Shown here piece by piece: positions 8,303 through 17,171 of a DNA stretch of 64,000 bases. The DNA lies in contig NZ_LIWB01000011.1 in assembly GCF_001905725.1 (NCBI RefSeq), forward strand, positions 124,001 to 188,000. Reading direction: 5' to 3'. The translations under genes were made by a program, and so were the position numbers. This DNA is from Streptomyces sp. CB02400 (GTDB lineage Bacteria; Actinomycetota; Actinomycetes; Streptomycetales; Streptomycetaceae). The notes under the pieces were generated by a model that had not been told where the DNA came from, searched no databases, and saw only the letters and a list, made by a program, of their open reading frames with translations. Every line of letters starts with the position of its first letter. The stretch's first letter is position 1.

Positions 8303-9054
8303 GCGACTTCGAGGGCCTGACGGCCCTGGTGACCGGCGGCGCCTCCGGCATCGGCCGGGCCACGGCGGAACTCCTCGCCGAGCGCGGCGCCCGGGTGGCC
8401 GTCCTCGATCTCGACCCGTCGACGGTCGACGAGCCCCTCACCGGGCACCGCGCCGACGTCACCGACGACGCCTCGGTGCGCGCGGCGGTGGCCGCCGCCG
8501 TCGACGGCCTGGGCGGCCTCGACGTACTGATCAACAACGCCGGCGTCGGCGCCCGGGGCACGGTGGAGACCAACTCCGACGAGGAATGGCACCGCGTCTT
8601 CGACGTCAACGTCCTCGGCATGGTCCGTACCGCCCGCGCCTGCCTGCCGCACCTGCGCGCCTCCGCGCACGCGGCGATCGTCAACACCTGCTCCATCGCC
8701 GCCACCGCAGGGCTGCCGCAGCGGGCCCTGTACAGCGCCACCAAGGGCGCCGTGTACTCCCTCACCCTCGCCATGGCCGCCGACCACGTCCGCGAGGGCA
8801 TCCGCGTCAACTGCGTCAACCCGGGCACCGTCGACACCCCCTGGATCGGCCGGCTGCTGGACGCGGCCGACGACCCGGCCGCCGAACGCGCCGCCCTGGA
8901 GGCCCGCCAGCCCACCGGCCGCCTGGTCTCGGCTGCCGAGGTCGCGGGCGCCGTCGCCTACCTGGCGAGCCCGCTGTCCGGCGCCACCACCGGCACGGCC
9001 CTCGCCGTCGACGGCGGCATGCAGGGACTGCGGCCGCGCCCGGAGAACCGGTGA
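8299..9054 (+). CDS. SDR dehydrogenase, probable 2-keto-3-deoxy-L-fuconate dehydrogenase
   Basis: A 251-residue classical SDR: TGGASGIGRATAE for NAD(P) binding, an Asp after the second strand (VLDLDPS) that favours NAD, NNAG, catalytic Ser in NTCSIAA, YSATKGA as the YxxxK motif, and NPGTVDTPW. Its start overlaps the dehydratase stop (ATGA) and its stop overlaps the next GTG. The dehydratase context assigns it to oxidation of 2-keto-3-deoxy-L-fuconate to the 2,4-diketo acid. The fold is certain and the substrate is inferred from the operon. Confidence 0.88.
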   Translation: MSDFEGLTALVTGGASGIGRATAELLAERGARVAVLDLDPSTVDEPLTGHRADVTDDASVRAAVAAAVDGLGGLDVLINNAGVGARGTVETNSDEEWHRVFDVNVLGMVRTARACLPHLRASAHAAIVNTCSIAATAGLPQRALYSATKGAVYSLTLAMAADHVREGIRVNCVNPGTVDTPWIGRLLDAADDPAAERAALEARQPTGRLVSAAEVAGAVAYLASPLSGATTGTALAVDGGMQGLRPRPENR

Positions 9055-10031
9055 ACCCCCGCCGGCTCGGCCGCAGCCGCGTCGAGGTCACCGCCCTGGC
9101 CTTCGGCGCCTCCGGCATCGGCAACCTGTACACCGAGGTCGGCGAGGAGGCGGCGCACGAGACGGTGCGGGCCGCCTGGCAGCGCGGCATCCGCTCCTTC
9201 GACACCGCCCCGCACTACGGCCTCGGCCTGGCCGAACGCCGCCTCGGCGCGGCCCTGCGGGAGCACCCGCGGGACGCGTACACGGTGTCCACGAAGGTGG
9301 GCCGCCGCCTCGAACCCGTCGCGCACACCGGCGGCGACGACCTCGCCCACGGCTTCGCCGTCCCCGCCACCCACCGCCGCGTCTGGGACTTCAGCGCCGA
9401 CGGCGTACGCCGCACCCTGGAGGCGAGCCTGGAACGCCTCGGCCTGGACCGTGTCGACGTCGTCTACCTCCACGACCCCGACGACCACGCCGAACAGGCC
9501 TTCCGCGAGGGCTATCCGGCCCTGGAGCGGCTCCGCTCGGAGGGGGTCGTCGGGGCGATCGGCGCCGGCATGAACCAGACCGCGATGCTCACCCGCTTCG
9601 TCCGCGACACCGACGTCGACGTCGTCCTGTGCGCCGGCCGCCACACCCTGCTCGACCAGAGCGCCCTGACCGACCTGCTGCCCGCCGCCCGGGAACACGG
9701 CAGATCGGTCGTCATCGGCGGTGCCTTCAACTCCGGGCTGCTCGCGGACCCGAGACCGGGCGCGACGTACAACTACACCCGCGCGCCCGCCGAGTTGCTG
9801 GATCGCGCCCTGCGGCTGAAGGAGGCCGCCGAACGGCACGGCACCACCCTGCGCGCCGCCGCACTGGCCTTCTGCGCCGCCCATCCGGCGGTCGCGAGCG
9901 TACTGGTCGGTCCCCGCTCGGCCGCCGAAGTCCACGACTGCGCCGACCAGTTCGCCGCCCCGGTCCCCGACTCCCTCTGGCGGGAACTGCGCGACACCGG
10001 TCTGCTGCCGCCCGAAGGGGAGCCGACGTGA
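9051..10031 (+). CDS. Aldo/keto reductase, probable L-fucose 1-dehydrogenase
   Basis: 326 residues starting at GTG 9051, which overlaps the SDR stop as GTGA. The AKR tetrad is visible as Asp and Tyr in SFDTAPHYG, Lys in VSTKVG and His in VVYLHDPDD. The C-terminal LVGPRSAAEV belongs to the cofactor-binding region. Sequence and context match the L-fucose/D-threo-aldose 1-dehydrogenase group, which oxidises the free sugar to the lactone and would be step one of the pathway. Some relatives act on D-arabinose or pyridoxal, so the substrate rests on the gene neighbours. Confidence 0.85.
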   Translation: MNPRRLGRSRVEVTALAFGASGIGNLYTEVGEEAAHETVRAAWQRGIRSFDTAPHYGLGLAERRLGAALREHPRDAYTVSTKVGRRLEPVAHTGGDDLAHGFAVPATHRRVWDFSADGVRRTLEASLERLGLDRVDVVYLHDPDDHAEQAFREGYPALERLRSEGVVGAIGAGMNQTAMLTRFVRDTDVDVVLCAGRHTLLDQSALTDLLPAAREHGRSVVIGGAFNSGLLADPRPGATYNYTRAPAELLDRALRLKEAAERHGTTLRAAALAFCAAHPAVASVLVGPRSAAEVHDCADQFAAPVPDSLWRELRDTGLLPPEGEPT

Positions 10032-10870
10032 ACGTCGTCGACGCGCACCACCACGTCTGGGACCTGTCCGTCCGCGACCAGGACTGGATCACCGGCCCCG
10101 AACTCCGCCCGCTGCGGCGGAACTTCACTCTGGACGACCTCGCGCCCGAGGCGAGCGCGGCCGGTGTCGGCCGTACCGTCCTGGTGCAGACCGTCACGGT
10201 CGCCGAGGAGACCCCCGAGCTGCTGGCGCTCGCCGAGGCCCACGAGCCGGTCGCCGGGGTCGTCGGCTGGACCGACCTCACCCGCCCCGACACCGCCGAC
10301 GAGCTGGCCCGGCTGCGGGAACTGCCCGGCGGACGGTATCTGAAGGGCATCCGCCACCAGGTCCAGGGCGAACCCGACCCCGAGTGGCTGCTGCGCCCGG
10401 ACGTACGGCGCGGACTCGCCGCCGTCGCCGACGCGGGCCTGGTCTACGACCTGGTCGTCCTGCCCCACCAGTTGCCGGCCTGCGTGGCGGCGGCCGGGTC
10501 GCTGCCACGGCTCACCTTCGTCCTGGACCACCTGGGCAAGCCGCCCGTCGCCTCGGGCACGCTCGAACCCTGGGCGTCCGGCGTCCGCGCCCTGGCCGCA
10601 CTGCCCAACACGGTGTGCAAGCTCTCCGGCCTGGTCACCGAGGCCGACCGGGACTCCTGGACCGTCGACGACCTGCGCCCGTACGCCGACGTCGTGCTGG
10701 ACGCCTTCGGCCCCGGCCGGCTGATGTTCGGCTCGGACTGGCCGGTCTGCACCCTCGCGGCGGCGTACGGCGACGTCCTCGCCACCGCGCGGGCGCTGAC
10801 CGGGGGCCTCGACGCCACCGGACGCCGTCAGCTCTTCGGGACCACCGCCACCCGCGTCTACGGCCTCTGA
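10028..10870 (+). CDS. Amidohydrolase-family L-fuconolactonase
   Basis: 280 residues from GTG 10028 (GTGA overlap). It is a COG3618-type TIM-barrel lactonase with DAHHHVWDL at the N-terminus, HQVQGEPDP in the middle, FVLDHLGKPP, and FGSDWPVCTL carrying the late catalytic Asp. In this operon it should open L-fuconolactone to L-fuconate. Its last 13 bases overlap the convergent membrane-protein gene. The final enzyme of the pathway, a fumarylacetoacetate-hydrolase-like cleaving enzyme, and any transporter are absent from the window. Confidence 0.9.
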   Translation: MNVVDAHHHVWDLSVRDQDWITGPELRPLRRNFTLDDLAPEASAAGVGRTVLVQTVTVAEETPELLALAEAHEPVAGVVGWTDLTRPDTADELARLRELPGGRYLKGIRHQVQGEPDPEWLLRPDVRRGLAAVADAGLVYDLVVLPHQLPACVAAAGSLPRLTFVLDHLGKPPVASGTLEPWASGVRALAALPNTVCKLSGLVTEADRDSWTVDDLRPYADVVLDAFGPGRLMFGSDWPVCTLAAAYGDVLATARALTGGLDATGRRQLFGTTATRVYGL

Positions 10871-12279
10871 GCCGGCCCCGTCAGCCGGGTCGGCGGCAGG
10901 AACTCCCGCACATACGTCCGCTCCCAGCACGCGCCCGTCTCCCGCAGCTCCCGCCACGTCGTGTAGCGGTAGCGGAAGAGGCGGGCGCGGATGTGCCGGG
11001 GCGGCGCGTCCGCGGGGAACGGGGAGCGGCGCAGCAGCCTCAGCGTGTCCCGGTCGCCCTCCAGCAGCCGCTCCACCAGCGCGCCGAACCACGGACCCGC
11101 GTACGCGGGCGACAGCGCGGCGAACCACATCAGCCAGTCGAGCCGCAGATGGTACGGCGCGAACTGCCGCGGCCAGCGCCGCGGATCACCCGGCTTGCCC
11201 TTGAACTCGTACTCCCGCCAGCCGGCGTCCTTCCGGGGCACCTCGTCCGCCGTCCCCTCCACGACCACCTCGTACCGGATCCGGCTGACGCTGCCGAACG
11301 CCCCGTAGGTGTTGACCAGGTGCAGCGGGTCGAAGGAGCGGTTCATCACCTGGCGGCGGGAGAGCATGTTGCGCACCGGCCGGTAGCCGAGGCCGAGCAG
11401 CAGCGCGCACACCGCGAGGACGACGACCACGTACCACAGCGGAGCGTCGGGCACCGCGGGCGGATCGGCGGGGAACGCGACCGCGGGCAGGGCCAGCACG
11501 ATCGTGATCCAGTTCAGCCACGCGAAGTTGCCGGACAGCACCAGCCAGAGCTGGGTGACGATCATCAGCGAGGCGGCGGCCGTGGCGACCGGCTGCGGGG
11601 CGAACAGCAGGAACGGCACGACGAGCTGGGTGACGTGGTTCGCCGCCACCTCGACGCGGTGCAGCGGCTTCGGCAGATGGTGGAAGAACCAGCTCAGCGG
11701 CCCCGGCATCGGCTGGGTCTCGTGATGGTGGTCCAGACAGGTCAGCTTCCGCCAGCACTCGTCGCCGCGCATCTTGATCAGCCCCGCGCCGAACTCCACC
11801 CGGAACAGGATCCACCGCAGCAGGAACAGCACCACGACCGGCGGCGCCACCTCGTCGTTGCCGAGGAACACGGCCAGGAACCCGACCTCGAGGAGCAGCG
11901 ACTCCCAGCCGAACGAGTACCAGGTCTGCCCGACATTGACGACCGACAGGTACAGCGCCCACGGCACCAGCCACAGCAGCATCCCTCCCCACAGCGGAAG
12001 CAGCGAGTCCAGCCCCGCCAGCAGCGCCGCCGACACCGCGCAGCCCGTCCAGGCGCACCCCGCGAAGAACCGGTCCGAGTAGTGCCAGTGGAACAGGCTC
12101 GGCGACCTCCTGAACGGCACCCGCTCCACGAAACGCGGCACCGGCAGCATGCCGCGCTCCCCGATCAGCGCGCGGAACTGCAGCGCCGCCGCCAGGAACG
12201 CGACCAGATACAGCCCGGCCAGCGCCCGCTGGAAGACCAGCCGGCTCAGCCAGTACTCGGACGCGGTGAACCACTCCAC
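10858..12279 (-). CDS. Lipase maturation factor-like integral membrane protein
   Basis: 473 residues from GTG 12279, preceded by GGAGGGAG. The N-terminal two thirds hold several hydrophobic segments with family strings WLSRLVFQRALA, WHYSDRFF, GQTWYSFGWESLLLE and WILFRVEFGAGLIKMRGD. The C-terminal portion is soluble-looking, with PAYAGPWFGALVERLL and WRELRETG. These match the lipase maturation factor (LMF1-like) family. In bacteria the role is unproven, probably in membrane or secretory protein handling. No lipase gene is adjacent. It converges on the fucose operon with a 13-base tail overlap. Confidence 0.88.
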   Translation of the reverse strand: MEWFTASEYWLSRLVFQRALAGLYLVAFLAAALQFRALIGERGMLPVPRFVERVPFRRSPSLFHWHYSDRFFAGCAWTGCAVSAALLAGLDSLLPLWGGMLLWLVPWALYLSVVNVGQTWYSFGWESLLLEVGFLAVFLGNDEVAPPVVVLFLLRWILFRVEFGAGLIKMRGDECWRKLTCLDHHHETQPMPGPLSWFFHHLPKPLHRVEVAANHVTQLVVPFLLFAPQPVATAAASLMIVTQLWLVLSGNFAWLNWITIVLALPAVAFPADPPAVPDAPLWYVVVVLAVCALLLGLGYRPVRNMLSRRQVMNRSFDPLHLVNTYGAFGSVSRIRYEVVVEGTADEVPRKDAGWREYEFKGKPGDPRRWPRQFAPYHLRLDWLMWFAALSPAYAGPWFGALVERLLEGDRDTLRLLRRSPFPADAPPRHIRARLFRYRYTTWRELRETGACWERTYVREFLPPTRLTGPAQRP

Positions 12280-12425
12280 GGCCGTACGCTCCCTCCTGCC
12301 TCGTCCCGCCGACACCTCCGTGACTCTCCGTATACCACTGGGCGGGCCGCGCAACCCGCGGGCGAGAGGCGCGCGGACGGCTCCCAGCGGTCGAAGAATC
12401 GCGTGAACCCTGGCAAGGTGGGCCC

Positions 12426-14522
12426 ATGGCTGATCGGGGAGCGAGCCCCCTGTCTCTCCCGGACGACTGGCCGGACCACCCGGATCCGATCCTGGCGCTC
12501 AACCGCATGGGCAGTTTCGACTGGGACCTGGACGCCGGGGTGATGCAGATGGACGCCCAGGCGCACGAGATCTTCGACATGCGCCCCGACGAGTACGACG
12601 ACCACCCCGAGACCCTGGGCAGCCGGGTCCCGTCCGGCGAGGCCCTGCGCCTGGACACCACCGTGTCGCAGGCACTGAAGGCCGGCCACGAGAACTACGG
12701 CGCCTACTTCCGCGTCCGCCGCCGCGACGGCTCCCTGCGCTGGACCCACACCCAGGGCTACATCCGCCGGGACGAGTCAGGCCGGCCCCGCCGCATCATC
12801 GGCATCGTCCGGGACGCCACCCAGGAACTCCGCGACAGCGAGGCCAGACGCGAGCAGGCCACCCAGGAGGACATACGCCGACAGCAGACCAACGTCGTCC
12901 AGCTCACCACCGCCGCCCTCGCCCACGCCCGCACCGTGCAGGACGTCATCGACGTCCTCAAGGACACCCACGGCCTCACCCATCTGGGTGCGACCAGCCT
13001 CGTGATGGGTCTGGTCGAGGCGGGCAGGATCCGGCTCATCGCGGAGGGCCCCGCGGGCAGCTTCGTACCGGGCACCGACGTCACCGGGATCGATGAGCCG
13101 TACCCGATGAGCGAGGCGGTGCGCACCCTCAGCCCGTGCTTCATCGACTCCCCGGAGGAGTTCGCCGAGCGCTATCCGAGGCTGTGGCAGGGCATCACCG
13201 GGCTGAACATCACCTCGGCGGCCTATCTGCCGCTGATCGTCCAGGCCCGTCCCATCGGCGCGATGGGGCTGCTCTACAGCGACCGGCGCGGCTTCACCGC
13301 CGAGGAGCGCAACATCCTCGTCGCCCTGGGCAGCAGCATCTCCCAGAGCCTGCAGCGCGCGATGTTCTACGAGCAGGAGATGGACCTCGCCCAGGGGCTG
13401 CAGCAGGCCATGCTGCCGCGCACCATCCCCAGCGTGCCCGGCGCCGACCTCGCCGTGCGCTACCGCGCCGCCACCATCGGCGGCTCCCTCGGCCGGGACA
13501 TCGGCGGCGACTGGTACGACCTGATCCCGCTGCCGGGAGGCCGGGTGGGCGCCGTCATCGGCGACGTCCAGGGCCACGACACGCACGCCGCCGCCGTCAT
13601 GGGCCAGCTGCGCATCGTGCTGCGCGCCTACGCGGCCGAGGGCCACCCGCCGGCCACCGTGATGGCCCGCGCCTCCGTCTTCCTGGACGAACTCGACACC
13701 GACCGGTCCGCGACCTGCCTCTACGCCGAGGCCGACCTGTCCACCGGTGTGCTCCAGGTGGTCCGGGCCGGCCACCTCGACCCGCTGGTGCGCCGCACCG
13801 ACGGCTCCTGCCGGCGCGTCCTCGTCCCTGGCGGGCTGCCGCTCGGCCTGTCCGCGGAGTTCGGGCGGCTCGACTACCCGGTCGGCACGATGGAGCTCGA
13901 TCCCGGCGACACCCTGCTGCTGTGCACCGACGGCCTGGTCGAGCAGCCCGGCGCCGACCTCGACGACGGCATGGAGACCCTCTCGGCGCTGGTCGCCGCC
14001 GGACCCGACGACGTACGCGACCTCGCCGACCGGCTCATCGACGTGGCCGGGGAACGCGGCGGCGGCGACGACGTGGCGCTGCTCCTGCTGCGCCGCCGCG
14101 CCCTGGACGGCGCGCGGCCCGGCGGCCGGCTCAAGCAGCGGGTGACGCCCGGCGATCCGGAGGCGCTCGCCGAGACCCGGCGCATGATCCGTACGGCGGC
14201 GGGTGCCTGGGGCGCGGGGGAGCGGGCCGACGAGATCGAGCTGGTCGCCGACGAGATGATCACCAACGTGCTGATGCACACCGAGGGCTCCGCGGTCGTC
14301 ACCCTGCGGGCCCTCACCGGCAGCGAGCGGCGTGTGCGGGTGGAGGTCGAGGACTCCTCCAGCGCCCTGCCGCGCCGCCGGGAGGCGGGCGAGTCGGGCG
14401 TCTCCGGGCGGGGCCTGCTCCTGATCGAGACGCTCACGGACGTCTGGGGCGTGGAGGCACGCGGCGGCGGCAAGTGCGTGTGGAGCGAGTTCGTGGTGGC
14501 GAAGGATCCCGACCCGGTTTGA
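12426..14522 (+). CDS. PAS-GAF-PP2C phosphatase with anti-sigma-type ATPase domain
   Basis: 698 residues. Domains in order are PAS (about 25-140, MGSFDWDLDAG to IIGIVRDATQ), GAF (about 160-310), a SpoIIE/RsbU-type PP2C phosphatase (about 325-555, with LPRTIPSVPGADLAVRYR, GGDWYD and GDVQGHD metal-binding motifs), and a HATPase_c kinase domain of the RsbW type (about 575-695, ELVADEMITNVLMHTEGS). Such proteins set partner-switching circuits by dephosphorylating anti-anti-sigma factors, and the added kinase domain allows both activities in one chain. No anti-anti-sigma gene is adjacent. The 3' end including the stop is repeated downstream. Confidence 0.92.
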   Translation: MADRGASPLSLPDDWPDHPDPILALNRMGSFDWDLDAGVMQMDAQAHEIFDMRPDEYDDHPETLGSRVPSGEALRLDTTVSQALKAGHENYGAYFRVRRRDGSLRWTHTQGYIRRDESGRPRRIIGIVRDATQELRDSEARREQATQEDIRRQQTNVVQLTTAALAHARTVQDVIDVLKDTHGLTHLGATSLVMGLVEAGRIRLIAEGPAGSFVPGTDVTGIDEPYPMSEAVRTLSPCFIDSPEEFAERYPRLWQGITGLNITSAAYLPLIVQARPIGAMGLLYSDRRGFTAEERNILVALGSSISQSLQRAMFYEQEMDLAQGLQQAMLPRTIPSVPGADLAVRYRAATIGGSLGRDIGGDWYDLIPLPGGRVGAVIGDVQGHDTHAAAVMGQLRIVLRAYAAEGHPPATVMARASVFLDELDTDRSATCLYAEADLSTGVLQVVRAGHLDPLVRRTDGSCRRVLVPGGLPLGLSAEFGRLDYPVGTMELDPGDTLLLCTDGLVEQPGADLDDGMETLSALVAAGPDDVRDLADRLIDVAGERGGGDDVALLLLRRRALDGARPGGRLKQRVTPGDPEALAETRRMIRTAAGAWGAGERADEIELVADEMITNVLMHTEGSAVVTLRALTGSERRVRVEVEDSSSALPRRREAGESGVSGRGLLLIETLTDVWGVEARGGGKCVWSEFVVAKDPDPV

Positions 14523-14625
14523 GTACGCGCGGGCGCCGTGGTGAAGGATCCCGACCCGGTTTGAGTACCCGCGAGCGCCGTGGTGGTGAAGGATCCCGAC
14601 CCGGCCTGAGCACGCGCGGGCGCCG
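14493..14625 (+). repeat. Three tandem copies of the phosphatase gene's 3' end
   Basis: The core GAAGGATCCCGACCCGG starts at 14501, 14543 and 14588, giving units of 42 and 45 bases. Each unit holds the terminal codons, a TGA and the following GC-rich bases. The stop in the first copy (14520-14522) ends the gene, and the other two lie in the 3' untranslated region. The copies have diverged by only a few bases, which points to a recent slippage or unequal exchange. Confidence 0.85.
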
Positions 14626-14951
14626 CGGCGCCGACGACGCGGCTTCGGAGATTCTCCGGGCACGGCGGGGGAGCGCCGCCCGCACGGGCGAGCCCCGCGG
14701 TCACCGTGCCGCAGCGGCGGGGCTGCGTGGAGTGCGCGGAGTGCGTGCCGTACCGGGAGCCGGCCGGGCCCGGAGCGATGCCGGCAGCGTGGGACGGTGC
14801 CGTGCCGGGCGGCCCCGTCACGCCCGCCGCGGTGCCCGAGCGGCCTGACCGCCGGCGCCCCGGACGGCACTCCTGACGCATGCCGGAACCGCCCTCCGGT
14901 GAACGCCGGCGGCTCGAGGGGCGCCGTGCGCCGCGCTGCCCGCACGGGGCC
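14626..14951. other. Intergenic stretch between convergent genes
   Basis: About 325 very GC-rich bases lie between the tandem repeats and the anti-sigma gene. The frames crossing it are low-complexity Arg/Pro/Gly translations with no family resemblance and no good ribosome site. Nothing identifiable was seen. Confidence 0.5.
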
Positions 14952-15605
14952 TCACCGGGGCTTCAGCGTCACCAGGTGGTCGCCCTCCGCCGTACGCACC
15001 TCGTAGCGGGCGATGTCCTCGGGGTGCATGGCGGAGCCGCCGAGCACCGTGTGGGGGCGGGCGTCGAGACGGGGCACGCTCCAGCTGGTCACCGTCTCCT
15101 CGGAGCCGTCCCGGCCGACCACCACCAGACGGCAGGTGCGGGGCCCCGCACCGTCCTTGACCTCGATCTCCACGTTGCTGCCCCAGGCCTCGTCCTGAGC
15201 GGTCACCTGCGCCCACACCCCGGACCGCTCGTCGGTCGCCGCGACGCTCACGGCGCTCCCGCCGTCGTCCCGCCCCAGCACCGCGACCACCGGCGCGGAC
15301 ACCGCGACCACAACCGAGGCGGCCAGCGCCAGCAGCAGTCGGCGCCGCCCCGCCCGGTTGCGGGCCGCCACCTGTGACAGCAGCCGGTCCAGCATCCTCG
15401 GACCGGGCTTGGCCAGCGGGTGCACCAGCCGCGGGGTGGCACTTCGGTACAGCATCAACTGGCGTGCCGCGGGGCCGAATTCGGTCACCTGGACAGCGCA
15501 CCGGGGGCACTCCATGAGGTGGTCCTCGAAACGGAACGCGTCCGCCTCGTCCAGCACGCCGAGCGCGTAGGCGCCGACGTCGCGATGCCTCTCCAGGGAC
15601 CTCAT
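14952..15605 (-). CDS. Zinc-finger anti-sigma factor, membrane-anchored
   Basis: 217 residues. The N-terminus has the ZAS zinc motif as His29, Cys33 and Cys36 (FEDHLMECPRC) with an earlier His7, the form that clamps ECF sigma factors. A single membrane helix follows near residues 88-111 after RRR, then an extracytoplasmic domain of about 105 residues (ERSGVWAQVTAQDEAWGSN, ARYEVRTAEGDHLVTL) resembling anti-sigma-K-type sensor domains. GAGG upstream supports the ATG. It is encoded downstream on the same strand as the ECF sigma gene at 16415-16939, with one unknown gene between. It very probably holds that sigma factor inactive. Confidence 0.9.
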   Translation of the reverse strand: MRSLERHRDVGAYALGVLDEADAFRFEDHLMECPRCAVQVTEFGPAARQLMLYRSATPRLVHPLAKPGPRMLDRLLSQVAARNRAGRRRLLLALAASVVVAVSAPVVAVLGRDDGGSAVSVAATDERSGVWAQVTAQDEAWGSNVEIEVKDGAGPRTCRLVVVGRDGSEETVTSWSVPRLDARPHTVLGGSAMHPEDIARYEVRTAEGDHLVTLKPR

Positions 15606-15756
15606 GCCGAATCCTCGTACCGTTGGGTGCGGGTGGGGTTACTCCTTGCTCCCACCGGTACGCACCAGGCAGCCGAATCACTCAAGCCACGTGCCGAATC
15701 GTAACCAAGGGATTCGGAGCGGACCGGCCCCCGGATTGGTCGGATCGGCGAGGAAT

Positions 15757-16278
15757 CTAGAAAAGATGGATGGCGAGGTGACCGAGCGGCAGCCCGAGCT
15801 GCCACGCCGGTGTCCACACCTTGGGTCCCTCGTCCTCACCGGTCACCGCGCCGCCGCCCGGCACCGCGTTCAGATCGGGCGCGAGCAGCTCCGTCTCCCG
15901 CAGCCAGCGCCAGGCATCCCGGGCCAGCTCCAGGTCCGGATCCGGCGCGTCCCGGCCGGCCGCGGCGGTGTCCGCGGTCAGGTCCCGCAGGCGCCCCTGC
16001 ACCCACTCCTGCCACGGCTGGTCGTACGCGGTCAGCGACAGCCAGGTCTCCAGCTGGGTGACCACCCGGATGCCGGACAGCTCGCCGTCGGTGTCGGACA
16101 GGAACACGGTCAGCGCCAGGGCGTCCCGGCCCGCGCGGAACTCGAAGGACGTCGGCGGCATCAGATCGCCGCTGCGCAGCAGTTCGTCGGCGATGTACTC
16201 GGCGTACAACCAGGCCATGGGGACGGTCAGTTCACCGTCGCCGGTGCCGTCCGTGCTCTCTCGACCTCTGTGCAGCAT
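15757..16278 (-). CDS. Unknown 173-residue protein between sigma and anti-sigma genes
   Basis: ATG 16278 has GGAAGG upstream. The protein is soluble-looking with no signal peptide or membrane helix. Strings include VPMAWLYAEYIADELLRSG, SFEFRAGRDALALTVFLSD and LETWLSLTAYDQPWQEWVQGRL. The alternating pattern suggests a mixed alpha/beta domain followed by helices. I do not recognise the family. It sits in the same orientation between an ECF sigma gene (gap of 136 bases) and its likely anti-sigma gene (gap of 151 bases), so a role in that sigma pathway is possible but only inferred. Confidence 0.75.
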   Translation of the reverse strand: MLHRGRESTDGTGDGELTVPMAWLYAEYIADELLRSGDLMPPTSFEFRAGRDALALTVFLSDTDGELSGIRVVTQLETWLSLTAYDQPWQEWVQGRLRDLTADTAAAGRDAPDPDLELARDAWRWLRETELLAPDLNAVPGGGAVTGEDEGPKVWTPAWQLGLPLGHLAIHLF

Positions 16279-16414
16279 CCCTTCCTGCCTTCCTCCGGTG
16301 CGTGCGCGTCGCCCGAACCCGGGCCCCCGGTCCGGAACACGGATGAGGACAGCCGATTACTCAACCGGGGTGGTCGGCAAGGCGCTTTGCGAAGGTTTGA
16401 CTCTGCCTTCGGTT

Positions 16415-16939
16415 TCATCGCATGTCGGAGGCGTATCCGGGGAGCACCCGACGCAGGGCGCGCAGTGCGTAGTACGCGCGGGACTTCACGGTACCGGGCG
16501 GAATCCCGAGGGTCGTCGCCGCTTCCGCCACACTCGCCCCCTGGAAGTACACGAGCACCAGGACTTCACGGTGCTCCGGAGTGAGTGTTTTCACAGCCTC
16601 GCGGACGTCGAGCGCGGCCGCGGCCCGTTCGGCGTGGTCGGAGGTCACCCGGGCGTTCTCCAGCACGGCGTCCCCGACCTCGGCCGGCCGGGCCTGCCGG
16701 GCCCGTCGCGCGTCGATGGCGAGCCGCCGTCCCACGGTGAGCAGCCAGGGCCGTACGGAGTCGAAGTTCTCGGCGCGCAGGGCCTCGGGGTGCTGCCAGG
16801 CGCGCACCAGGGTCTCCTGGACCAGATCCTCCGCGCGCTGCCGGTCCCCGTCGCAGAGCCGGAGCAGCAGCGCGAAGAGGGGCCGTCCGTGCTCGCGCTG
16901 CAGTGCGGCGAGCTCGTGCTCGGCGGTCGTCCCGTTCAT
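16415..16939 (-). CDS. ECF RNA polymerase sigma factor (SigL-like group)
   Basis: 174 residues from ATG 16939, chosen because GGAA lies 8 bases upstream, whereas the ATG at 16960 has no ribosome site. Region 2 (about 8-75) includes AEDLVQETLVRAW and RPWLLTVGRRLAID. Region 4 (about 110-165) includes LTPEHREVLVLVYFQGASVAEAATTLGIPPGTVKSR. The ECF type and the linked ZAS anti-sigma gene suggest a response to surface or redox stress. It is divergent from the CapA-like gene. Autoregulation is typical of the family, but I could not assign an ECF promoter confidently. Confidence 0.93.
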   Translation of the reverse strand: MNGTTAEHELAALQREHGRPLFALLLRLCDGDRQRAEDLVQETLVRAWQHPEALRAENFDSVRPWLLTVGRRLAIDARRARQARPAEVGDAVLENARVTSDHAERAAAALDVREAVKTLTPEHREVLVLVYFQGASVAEAATTLGIPPGTVKSRAYYALRALRRVLPGYASDMR

Positions 16940-17171
16940 GAGTGTGATTCCGGCCGTCATGGCCGTATGGCAGCGCACGGCGCGACGCGGGGACAGGGCG
17001 TGCGCAGGAGCGTGCGGCGGACGGTCGATCGCGTCGACGAACGGTTCGACGAACGGTCGGGGCGGCCGTTCGCGCACGCCGGACGGCCTAAAAGGCGTGT
17101 CGGAGCGACCACGGGCGTAATGCGGCTTCTTACCTGTTTATCCATAAATACGGCTACAGCGGGGTGGAGTG

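Noticed and set aside
12426..14522. Histidine kinase
   Set aside because: There is no DHp domain with a phospho-accepting His. The ATPase domain follows a PP2C phosphatase, the pattern of partner-switching regulators.
14523..14946. Possible short genes between the phosphatase repeats and the anti-sigma gene
   Set aside because: The frames run across the tandem repeats and change reading in each copy, with no ribosome site or known family.
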